The notes beneath the pieces are model-generated. The model saw only the letters and a program-made list of their open reading frames with translations, searched no databases and had not been told where the DNA came from. A DNA stretch of 64,000 nucleotides from CAWDVH01 sp963805705 (lineage in GTDB: Bacteria > Actinomycetota > Actinomycetes > Streptosporangiales > Streptosporangiaceae), in NCBI GenBank assembly GCA_963805705.1, contig CAWDVH010000002.1, positions 1-64,000 on the forward strand. Reading direction: 5' to 3'. The translations under genes were made by a program, and so were the position numbers. This document shows, piece by piece, positions 55,338 to 63,133 of this stretch. The stretch's first letter is position 1; each line of letters starts with the position of its first letter.

Positions 55338-55538
55338 TCACGCCTCCTGGAGGATGCTGATCGCGCGTTCCGGGCAGTTGGCCGCCGCGAGCTGCGCCTC
55401 GCGCTCCTGGCCTGGCGGCACGGCCCCGGTGCCGAGAACCTGCCCGTAGCCGTCGTCGTCATCGCCGAACAGATCGGGGGAGAGGTCGTAACAGCGGCCG
55501 TGCCCCTGGCAGAGCTCGGAGTTGATCTGTACCTTCAC
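55338..55538 (-). CDS. 3Fe-4S ferredoxin
   Basis: 66 residues from the GTG at 55538 (AGGA upstream). The cysteine pattern CQGHGRC and a later NCPE give three ligands, typical of [3Fe-4S] ferredoxins that serve actinobacterial P450s. Its start overlaps the TetR stop (GTGA) and its end is one base from the P450 start. Confidence 0.92.
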   Translation of the reverse strand: MKVQINSELCQGHGRCYDLSPDLFGDDDDGYGQVLGTGAVPPGQEREAQLAAANCPERAISILQEA

Positions 55539-56215
55539 TGCGCTGTTCCTGTCTGTGCGATTCCTGCCGGTGCGATTCCTGCCGGTGCGATTCCTGCCGG
55601 TGCGATTCCTGCCGGTGCGGTGGCGCCGGGCCGGGCCAGGCCGCTGACCACGCGGGTGAGCAACGCGGTCCACTCTTCATCGCCGACCGCATGCAGGTCC
55701 GGCGGGACCAGCGCGCTGCCCATAGCGAGCAGGAGGCACAGGTGAGCGAGCGCGTTCGGCGACAGCGCGGGGTCGATCTCGCCATCGGCCTGGGCGACCT
55801 GCATGAGCTCGGCGAGCCGGTCGGCACGCTCGCCGACGTAGCCGCGCATCAGCCGGGCGACGTCCTGGTCACGACGGGCCGCGACCAGCGCCTCGACGAT
55901 GAGGTAGCCGCGCGCGTCACGACGGCGGGGGAGCCGCCGGCCAATGGCCAGCAGCAGGCCCGTGACCGACGACCGGCCGGGATCGGCGGCGAACACATCC
56001 GCGAGCAGCCGCCGCCCGTGCGTGCGCAGCGCGTCCACGAGCAGTTCTGCCTTCGAGCCGAAGTGCGCGTACATCGCGCCGTTGCTCACGCCCGCGGCCG
56101 CGGCGATATCGGTCACGCGCGTGCCGTCGTACCCGCGCTCGGCGAAGACGTCAGCGGCCGCGCCCAGCAGCCGCTGACGGGTCTCGGCGCCGGTAACGCC
56201 AGCGATGCGGCCCAT
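55535..56215 (-). CDS. TetR-family transcriptional regulator
   Basis: 226 residues. The HTH is TRQRLLGAAADVFAERGYDGTRVTDIAAAAGVSNGAMYAHFGSKAEL. The helical ligand domain follows. The last 30 residues are a repeated APAGI pentapeptide coded by a 15-bp tandem repeat, which is unusual for the family. As the first gene of the ferredoxin/P450 operon it probably represses the operon and itself. Confidence 0.9.
   Translation of the reverse strand: MGRIAGVTGAETRQRLLGAAADVFAERGYDGTRVTDIAAAAGVSNGAMYAHFGSKAELLVDALRTHGRRLLADVFAADPGRSSVTGLLLAIGRRLPRRRDARGYLIVEALVAARRDQDVARLMRGYVGERADRLAELMQVAQADGEIDPALSPNALAHLCLLLAMGSALVPPDLHAVGDEEWTALLTRVVSGLARPGATAPAGIAPAGIAPAGIAPAGIAQTGTAQ
55556..55620. repeat. 15-bp tandem repeat, four perfect units
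   Basis: The unit TGCGATTCCTGCCGG is present four times without a mismatch, plus a partial fifth. Because 15 is a multiple of three, unit loss or gain changes the TetR tail by five residues but not the frame or the ferredoxin start. Confidence 0.95.
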
Positions 56216-56301
56216 GGATCAAATTAAAAGAACGTTCATCTGATTCGTCAAGGGCAGGCCTGACCGAACGGGCGTGTTTCAGGCTCGCCGGACCAGCACC
56301 G

Positions 56302-57768
56302 TCAGCGGCAGGCGTCCTCTGAATGACAGCCGCAGCAGCCGTGCGGCAGCCGATCCCGGCCGCCGCACGGCTGCTCGCAGGCGCAGAGGCAGGCCTGGCC
56401 AGGGCGCAGTACCGGGCCGACGCCGGGCAGCGCCTGGGCGCGGGCCAGCCGGAGCAGGGACTCGGCCGCCGCACGGGCGCTCTCGCCGGTGCCGGACATC
56501 CGGGCGGCAATAAGGCCTGACACGACGGGCGTCGAGAACGAGGTTCCGCTCCATCTGGCCATGCCGAAGAACTCTGCCTCCTGGCCCGCCCTCAGCTCGT
56601 GGTACTGGTACTTGCCACGGGCGAAGGCGTGGACCAGATCCTGGCCCGGCGCATAGACGTTGACCCAGTCGCCGTAATCGGAGAACCACGCACGCGCGTC
56701 CCCCGGCGGGCCCAGCGCCCCGACGCCAATCACGTCGTCCATTTCCGCGGGCGAGAATTTCCAGTCGAGGCCCTCATTGCCGGCGGCGGCCACCAGGACA
56801 GTCCGGCCGCACTCGCGCAGCGGCCCCTTGACGAAGGCGTGGAAGCTCAGCAGACCGCGATGCTTCCAGGTGTGGGTCCCCGCGGAAAGGCTGATGACGT
56901 CGGGGGCCCAGTCCAGTACGGACAGGAGCACCTTGACGATATCGGACTCATAGAGCGCGCCCGCCTTCTCGAAAACGCGCGCTACCCGTACCTCTGCGCG
57001 AGGGGCCATGGCCCGCACGATGCTGGCGATGAATGTTCCGTGACCGCCGTACAGCCCGATGGGACCGCCCTCGTGCACATGCTGATCGGGTTCGCCGGTG
57101 ACCCCGTTCAGCCATGAATGCCTGGCCGGTGCCTCCTCCACCAGTCCCGTGTCCACCACGGCGACCAGGGTCCCGCGGCCGTCGCAGCGTGCTCTGGATA
57201 TCCCCGGTCGGGGAGCCGCGTTGCCGGGCTCGTAATCGGGTTCCGTGGCCGGGCACCAGGTGGCCGGCGCTACCGACACCATGTGGTCAGGTCCTGCTAC
57301 GCCAGGACCCAGCTCCCGCTCGATATCGTCCAGCGCGCCGAACAGGGCCCGGGCTTCTGCCACGGGGTCATCCTGATGGTCGGACACCACTTCCACGAGC
57401 GCGAGGCCGGGTATCGGATGGCGGACCCGTCCGGTCCGCCGAGGCCGGTCCTCGTCAGCCTCGGTAACCGGGGCCCCGTCAGGCCTGGTCACCGGGAGGC
57501 GGTGCGGGCTGAGAATGCCGAGAACTCGCTGAAGGTCCTGTTCGCGGGTCAGCAGGTGCTGGCGGCGGTAGACGAACTCGACCGGGTCCTGGTCCTCGTC
57601 ATGGTCCTCTGGCCGCCGCGGCGGATAGACGGCAGCATCATCAGGGAAATTCTCCAGGATGTGCCCGACCTGGATTTCCGAGATCTTCCTGCTATTCGCG
57701 GACTCGTCGTTGCCATTGCCAGTGCCGTCGTTCCCGCCGTTGTCCCGGCTGCCCTCGCCTGCCGTCAT
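56302..57768 (-). CDS. Subtilisin-like S8 protease with cysteine-rich tail
   Basis: 488 residues without a signal peptide, so cytoplasmic. A 190-residue N-terminal region precedes the S8 domain, whose triad is in VVDTGL (near 205), GGHGTF (near 242) and GTSFSTPVVSG (near 408); the oxyanion Asn is in AAAGNEG. The last 35 residues contain nine cysteines (CLCACEQPC, then HGCCGCH), possibly binding metal or clusters. It is divergent from the CHAT gene across about 60 bases, so both may share control. Confidence 0.85.
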   Translation of the reverse strand: MTAGEGSRDNGGNDGTGNGNDESANSRKISEIQVGHILENFPDDAAVYPPRRPEDHDEDQDPVEFVYRRQHLLTREQDLQRVLGILSPHRLPVTRPDGAPVTEADEDRPRRTGRVRHPIPGLALVEVVSDHQDDPVAEARALFGALDDIERELGPGVAGPDHMVSVAPATWCPATEPDYEPGNAAPRPGISRARCDGRGTLVAVVDTGLVEEAPARHSWLNGVTGEPDQHVHEGGPIGLYGGHGTFIASIVRAMAPRAEVRVARVFEKAGALYESDIVKVLLSVLDWAPDVISLSAGTHTWKHRGLLSFHAFVKGPLRECGRTVLVAAAGNEGLDWKFSPAEMDDVIGVGALGPPGDARAWFSDYGDWVNVYAPGQDLVHAFARGKYQYHELRAGQEAEFFGMARWSGTSFSTPVVSGLIAARMSGTGESARAAAESLLRLARAQALPGVGPVLRPGQACLCACEQPCGGRDRLPHGCCGCHSEDACR

Positions 57769-57827
57769 CGGAAACCCCTAGCTATGAGTACCTATCCGGA
57801 GCTGCTGATCTCCACCATCATGGACAT

Positions 57828-60461
57828 ATGTCAGAGAGTGGCGATAGTGCCTCAGATACTACTGAGGCCAGTCATCTTCTCATTCTCGCGCATTCCCGGC
57901 CCGCCGAGGCGCTGGCCAGGGCGCGGGGGGTGCTGGCGCGTCAGCCGCCCGTCCCAGCCGCTACGGCATCGGTCGCGCATCAGGCCGCCGGCATCGCGCT
58001 GCGGGATCTTGGCTACCCGGCGGACGGGCTAGCCGAATTGCGGCGGGCCCTCCGGTCGGCCAGGGCCAGCGGGCAGGCCCAGCGCCAGGCCGACGTCCGG
58101 GCCAGTCTCGGCGTGACGATGGTGCTGGCCGGCCGTACCGCCCAGGGCATGGCCCATCTCGACAGTGCGGCCCTGGTGGCACGCGGGGTACTGGCCGGCC
58201 GGGTCCTGATGCGCCGTGCGGGGGTACTGTCCCTGCTGGGCCGGAGGGACCAGGCGCTGTGCGACCTGAACCAGGTGGTGGCGATCCTGCACCGGCACCG
58301 GGACTTCCTGTGGGAGGCCAGGGCCCGCAGTCACCGCGGCCTGCTCCTGCTCGAAATGGGCCAGACCCGGCGGGCAGATGCCGACTTCTCCAGCGCCGAA
58401 CAGCAGTTCAGGCTGACCGGCCAGGAATGGGAATACGCGACGGCACGGCATAACCGCGGGCTGGTCGCGGCCGCCTCCGGCCATGTACCGGGGGCGCTGG
58501 AATTCCTCGCCGAGGCGGGCCGGTGCTATGACCAGCTGGGCACGCCCATGCTGGACGTCGCCATCGACCGCTGCGCGGTCCTGCTGTCGGCCGGGCTGGC
58601 GGCGGATGCGTGGGCCGAGACCGACACCGCAGCCCGCGGCCCTGGTCGCGATGTCCGCGGCTCCACGAAATTCGCCGAGTTGCTGTACTCCTGCGCGACG
58701 GCGGCGCTGGCGGCCGGTGATCCGCTGGCGGCCGCGGACCGGGCCGAGCAGGCCGCGCGGCTCTTCCGCCGCCAGCGCCGGGAGCGATGGTCCGCCCGGA
58801 CCCGCCTAGTACTGGTGCGGGCCCGTCATGCTGGCGGCGACACCAGCCCGGGTGCCTACCGCCTGGCCTGCTCCGTGGCCCGTCAGCTGGACGCCATGCG
58901 CGCGGACGAGACGCCGGAGGCGCACCTGCTGGCCGGGCAGCTGGCCCTGCTGCGGGGCGCGGCCGCGCGGGCCGAGGATCACCTGGCCGCCGCGGCCAGG
59001 CCCCGCCGGGGCGGCCCCGCGCTCACCCGCAGCCGCGCGTGGCTGGCCAGGGCGCTGCTCTGCCAGCTGCGCGGGCAGCAGCCGCAGATGCTGGCCGCCT
59101 GCCGCCGCGGCCTGGCCATCCTGGCCGAGCACCAGCAGATGCTGGGGGCCAGTGAGCTGCGGGCCGCCGTGACGGCCCACGGCCGGGAGCTCGCCGCCAT
59201 CGGCCAGCGGGCCGCCCTGGACTGCGGGAATAGCCGGCAGCTACTCGCCTGGAGCGAGCGGTGGCGGGCCACTGCCTCGGCCACCAGGCCAGCCAGGCTG
59301 CCGCGCGACGGCGAGCTGGCCAGGGACCTGTCCGCCCTGCGGGAGGTCGGCCGGCGGCTGGACCACGACCTGGTCGCCGCCGCCCAGGTCCCGGCGCTGC
59401 GGCGGGAGCGCGCGCGGCTGGAGGCCGCCGTGCGGGCCCGCATACTGCGCACCCCAGGGACGGCCGCGGCGCGCAGCCGCCCGTTCACCGTGCCGGCCTT
59501 GCTCAGGGCGCTGGGCAGCGCGGTGCTGATCGAGCTCATCGAGCTGGACGGCACCCTGCACGCGGTGACCGTCCGGCGATCGGGCATCCGCGTGCACACC
59601 GTGGGCAGCGCCGCGGACGCGGCCCGCGAAGTGGACTTCGCGCGTTTCCTCCTGGGCCGGCTGGCGCATGGCCGGCCGGTGGCAGATCCCGGCCAGGCGC
59701 TCGCCGACGCCGGCCGCCTGCTCGAGCAGGCGCTGCTCGGCCCGGCGGCGGCCGGGCTCGATGCTGGCCCGGTGGTCATCGTTCCGCCCGGCCGGCTGAA
59801 CGCCATCCCCTGGGGGCTGCTGCCGGTGCTGCGGGGCCGGCCGGTCAGCGTCAGCCCGTCCGCGGCCGCCTGGCTGCGGGCCAGCTCGGCTCCCGAGCCT
59901 GGTCATCGCGGCGTCACCCTGGTCGCCGGCCCTGACCTGGCGGCCGCTGAGGCCGAGGTAAAGGGCCTGGCCGACCTGTATCCGCGGGCCACCATCCTGG
60001 CCGACGGCACGGCGACAGCCGGGCGCGTGCTCGCCGCGCTCGATGACTCCTGGCTCGCGCACGTCGCGGCGCACGGGACGTTTCGCGCGGACAACCCGCT
60101 CTTCTCGTCCTTGCAGCTGGATGACGGGCCGCTGACCGTCTACGACATCGAGAGCATGAACACCGCACCGCACCGCCTGGTGCTGTCCGCCTGCGAGTCG
60201 GGCCGGGCGGCGCCCGCCGGGGCAGACGAGCTGCTGGGCCTGGCCAGCAGCCTGATGCCGATGGGCACCGTCGGCATCGTGGCCGCCATCGTGCCGGTCA
60301 GTGACCTGATCACCCCCTCGGTCATGCGCTCCCTGCACCGGAGCGTGGCCGGGGGCGCGGGGTTCCCCGCTGCGCTGCAGCAGGCACGGGCGGATGCGGC
60401 CGAGACAGGCGACCCGGTCACACTGGCAACAGCGTGCTCCTTCATCGCACTGGGGGTGTGA
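57828..60461 (+). CDS. TPR-CHAT (caspase-like) protease
   Basis: 877 residues. TPR-type helical repeats fill the first 450 residues (DGLAELRRALRSARASGQAQ, RRADADFSSAEQQFRLTGQ). A connecting region leads to a CHAT domain from about 600. The His is in HVAAHGTF near 747 and the Cys in VLSACESG near 788, the caspase-type dyad. TPRs usually sense a partner or ligand and switch the protease on. The stop lies three bases before the sigma-factor ATG. The ribosome site is weak. Confidence 0.88.
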   Translation: MSESGDSASDTTEASHLLILAHSRPAEALARARGVLARQPPVPAATASVAHQAAGIALRDLGYPADGLAELRRALRSARASGQAQRQADVRASLGVTMVLAGRTAQGMAHLDSAALVARGVLAGRVLMRRAGVLSLLGRRDQALCDLNQVVAILHRHRDFLWEARARSHRGLLLLEMGQTRRADADFSSAEQQFRLTGQEWEYATARHNRGLVAAASGHVPGALEFLAEAGRCYDQLGTPMLDVAIDRCAVLLSAGLAADAWAETDTAARGPGRDVRGSTKFAELLYSCATAALAAGDPLAAADRAEQAARLFRRQRRERWSARTRLVLVRARHAGGDTSPGAYRLACSVARQLDAMRADETPEAHLLAGQLALLRGAAARAEDHLAAAARPRRGGPALTRSRAWLARALLCQLRGQQPQMLAACRRGLAILAEHQQMLGASELRAAVTAHGRELAAIGQRAALDCGNSRQLLAWSERWRATASATRPARLPRDGELARDLSALREVGRRLDHDLVAAAQVPALRRERARLEAAVRARILRTPGTAAARSRPFTVPALLRALGSAVLIELIELDGTLHAVTVRRSGIRVHTVGSAADAAREVDFARFLLGRLAHGRPVADPGQALADAGRLLEQALLGPAAAGLDAGPVVIVPPGRLNAIPWGLLPVLRGRPVSVSPSAAAWLRASSAPEPGHRGVTLVAGPDLAAAEAEVKGLADLYPRATILADGTATAGRVLAALDDSWLAHVAAHGTFRADNPLFSSLQLDDGPLTVYDIESMNTAPHRLVLSACESGRAAPAGADELLGLASSLMPMGTVGIVAAIVPVSDLITPSVMRSLHRSVAGGAGFPAALQQARADAAETGDPVTLATACSFIALGV

Positions 60462-60463
60462 TC

Positions 60464-61072
60464 ATGACGGCGACCGAGGGCAGTCCTGATCCCGCGATAG
60501 CTGACGCGAAGATTCTGGATGACCCCGTTCCTGGCTGGGTGCGGGCCGCGGCGGCCGGTGACGCGCAGGCCTGGGAGCAGCTGGTGGACCGCTACGCCGG
60601 CCTGGTGTGGTCCATCTGCCGGTCCTACCGGATGAGTGACGACGATACTGCCGACGCCGCCCAGCTGACCTGGCTGCGCCTGCTGGAGAACCTGGAGCGG
60701 ATCCGCGATCCGCGGCGGCTGGCCGGCTGGCTCGCTACCACCTGCCGCCGCGAGTGCCTGACCCTGCTACGGCGGTCGCGGTCCTCGGTAACCGTGGACG
60801 ACGAGCACATGGACCGGCTGCTCGGCGGGGCCGCTCCAGCTGATCAGCGGGTCCTGGCGGCCGAGCAGTACGCCGCCTTGTGGCAGGCGTTCCAGCGGCT
60901 CAGCGACTGGTGCCAGCAGGTGCTCCGAGCGCTGGTCGTCGACGCGGAAGACGGGCCGCCGTCCTACCGCCTGGTAGCCTCTCAGCTCCAGACCCCGGTC
61001 GGCAGCCTCGGGCCGACCCGCTCGCGCTGCCTGAGCCAGCTCAGGAAACTGCTTGACAGCAGTGGTATCTAG
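60464..61072 (+). CDS. ECF-type RNA polymerase sigma factor
   Basis: 202 residues from the ATG at 60464. Sigma region 2 is AWEQLVDRYAGLVWSICRSYR...AAQLTWLRLLENLERI; a linker follows and region 4 (LVASQLQTPVGSLGPTRSRCLSQLRKLL) binds the -35 element. It starts two bases after the CHAT gene and probably directs expression of the module. No anti-sigma gene is adjacent, so the proteases may control it. Confidence 0.88.
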   Translation: MTATEGSPDPAIADAKILDDPVPGWVRAAAAGDAQAWEQLVDRYAGLVWSICRSYRMSDDDTADAAQLTWLRLLENLERIRDPRRLAGWLATTCRRECLTLLRRSRSSVTVDDEHMDRLLGGAAPADQRVLAAEQYAALWQAFQRLSDWCQQVLRALVVDAEDGPPSYRLVASQLQTPVGSLGPTRSRCLSQLRKLLDSSGI

Positions 61073-61174
61073 CGTGTTCGCGGCGACTCATGATGGGTAG
61101 GAGCCGCACAGGTGGCCCTGGCGGCCTAGCCGTGCAGAGCGCGCATCAACGGCGCGGGTCAGAGCGGAGAGCCA

Positions 61175-61694
61175 GTGAGCACGGACGATCCCTCAGCCCG
61201 CGCCGGCGATGATCCAGCAATCGCACTCGGCGGGCTGGATGACGAGGCGCTGCTGGCCGCACTACGCGGGATGCTCGGCCGCTACGAGCCGCCGCCTGAC
61301 TGGTCGGCGGAGCTGGCCAAGGGCAGCTATGACCTGCGGGCGGTGGATGCCGAGCTGGCCGTGCTGACCTCCGATTCCGGGCTGGCCACGGCCCAGTCCG
61401 GGGTGCGCTCGGGCGCTGCGTCCCGGCTGGCGGTCTTCGATGCCGCGGACCTCAGCGTCGAGATCGAGATCGAGCCGGGCGCCCGGGCCTGGCTCGTGGC
61501 GGCTCCTCGGTCAGCTGATCCCGGCCGGGCCCGCCCGCATCCAGGTTCGCCAGCAGCGGGCTGAGCCGGTCTGGGTTGATGCTGATGACCGGGGCCGCTT
61601 CACCGTTGACCACCTTCGAGCCGGACCGCTGAGCCTGATGTGCATCCGTGATGGCAGGCCAGGCGCCGTGACCGAGTGGATCGGGATCGGCTAG
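61175..61694 (+). pseudogene. Accessory gene of the CHAT/sigma module, frameshifted
   Basis: The GTG at 61175 (GGAGAG upstream) opens a frame with an acidic helical start (LDDEALLAALRGMLGRYEPP) that reaches GARAWLV and then loses sense near 61500. The next frame continues LLGQLIPAGPARIQVRQQR and IRDGRPGAVTEWIGIG to 61694. Together they form one protein of about 172 residues of a type often seen beside such sigma/CHAT genes. One base change near 61500 separates them; an error, a pseudogene or a deliberate shift are all possible. Confidence 0.7.
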
Positions 61695-61778
61695 AACTCG
61701 CACGGCCGGCCAGCGCACCGGCCCGGGCCTCGACGAGCTCTGCACCGGGCGAGGATGATCGCTGGATACCCTGGGCCG

Positions 61779-62648
61779 GTGCGGATAGGCGTGAACGTCC
61801 CGAACTTCGGGCCCGGCACCGACCCCGGCATGCTGCGCAGCTGGGCGCAGACTGTCGAGGGCCTGGGCTTTGACCTGCTGATGGTCTCCGACCACATTGC
61901 CGTGACGCCCGACGTCGCCGAGCAGTACCCGGCGCCGTTCTACGAGCCCTTCACCACCTTGGCCTGGCTGGCTGGTATCACCAGCCGGGTCCGGCTCGGG
62001 ACCACGGTGCTCATCGTGCCGTACCGGCACCCGCTCCTCATCGCCCGGATGGCCGCTAATCTCAGCCAGCTGAGCGGGGGACGGCTGGTCCTCGGCGTGG
62101 GCGTCGGATGGGCGCGGCAGGAATTCAGCGCGCTCGAAGTCCCGTTCGCCCAGCGCGGGAGGCTGACCGACGATCACCTCCGGGCGGTACGTGCGGCCTG
62201 GGCCGATGACGAGGATTACCGCAGCGGGCAGATACCGATCTGGATCGGCGGCAACAGCGACGCCGGCCTGCGCCGGGCGGTCCGCCTCGGCGAGGCTTGG
62301 CATCCGCTGCGCTTCACGCTGCCCTGGCTGCGCGAGGCGGTAGGCCGGCTGAAGTTCATCGCCGGTGAGCAGCAGCGGCCGGTACCTGCCCTGGCGCCCC
62401 GCATCGCCCTGCGGCTCACCGAGTCACCGGTCACCGGCCCGGCCCGGCTGGCCGGCGAGGGCACCATCGGCCAGGTCACCGGCGACCTCGAGCAGTTGCG
62501 CCTGCTCGGCGCCGACACCGTCGTGCTCGACCCATTCAACGGCGACCCGCGCGAGACGGTCCGCCCCGAGGTGGCCTGGCGCGCGCTCGCCACCGTGGCC
62601 GCCTGCTGGGACTCCGGCCCTCATCACGCCTGGACGGAGCGACGATGA
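61779..62648 (+). CDS. Luciferase-like (LLM) F420-dependent oxidoreductase
   Basis: 289 residues from the GTG at 61779, which gives the family start RIGVNVPNFGPG; an ATG at 61755 is also in frame. Other motifs are MVSDHIAV, VRLGTTVLIVPYRHPLLIARMAA, GRLVLGVGVGWARQEF and PIWIGGNSDAGLRRAVRLGEAWHP. It is complete, unlike its relative at 13551. It probably uses F420 on an unknown alcohol or amine. The stop overlaps the deaminase start (ATGA). Confidence 0.88.
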   Translation: MRIGVNVPNFGPGTDPGMLRSWAQTVEGLGFDLLMVSDHIAVTPDVAEQYPAPFYEPFTTLAWLAGITSRVRLGTTVLIVPYRHPLLIARMAANLSQLSGGRLVLGVGVGWARQEFSALEVPFAQRGRLTDDHLRAVRAAWADDEDYRSGQIPIWIGGNSDAGLRRAVRLGEAWHPLRFTLPWLREAVGRLKFIAGEQQRPVPALAPRIALRLTESPVTGPARLAGEGTIGQVTGDLEQLRLLGADTVVLDPFNGDPRETVRPEVAWRALATVAACWDSGPHHAWTERR

Positions 62649-63070
62649 CCCACGACGACGAGCAGTTTCTGCGCCGGGCTATCGAGCTCGCCGCCGCCGG
62701 GCGGCCAGCTGGAGACGCGCCCTTCGGATCGCTGCTCGTCGGCCCGGACGGCCGCGTGCTGGCCGAGGACCACAATACGGTCCGCACCGACAACGACATC
62801 TGCGCTCATCCGGAGCTGAAGCTGGCCAGATGGGCGGCCCGCGAGCTGGATGCGGCCACCGCGGCCGCCACCACGATGTACACCAGCTGCCAGCCGTGCG
62901 GCATGTGCACGGGCGCCATCGAGCGCTCTGGCCTCGGCCGCGTCGTGTTCGCGCTGTCCAACGAGCAGTTTGACGACCTCGAACTGTCCGCCGGCTTCCC
63001 GCCCGTGCCCCAGGCAGGCCCCGCATTGTTCGACGAAGCGCGCGCGGCAGTCGAGGATTATTACCGTTGA
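62645..63070 (+). CDS. Nucleoside/cytidine deaminase family protein
   Basis: 141 residues. The zinc motif is split as CAHPELKLA (HxE) and CQPCGMCTGAIER (PCxxC). FGSLLVGPDGRVLAEDHNTV is the substrate-side strand. It resembles tRNA- or guanine-type deaminases; the exact base is unknown. Translation is coupled to the upstream oxidoreductase by a four-base overlap. Confidence 0.9.
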   Translation: MTHDDEQFLRRAIELAAAGRPAGDAPFGSLLVGPDGRVLAEDHNTVRTDNDICAHPELKLARWAARELDAATAAATTMYTSCQPCGMCTGAIERSGLGRVVFALSNEQFDDLELSAGFPPVPQAGPALFDEARAAVEDYYR

Positions 63071-63133
63071 TCCCCTGCAGCGGATTCGGCCTGACCGACT
63101 TCACCAGCTGACGCCAGACGGTATCGGAGCGCC

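Noticed and set aside
54206..55360. Long plus-strand open frame over the P450
   Set aside because: The opposite strand has the complete P450 motifs, so this is a shadow.
55556..55620. CRISPR-like array
   Set aside because: Units are only 15 bases, contiguous without spacers, and in frame within a coding sequence.
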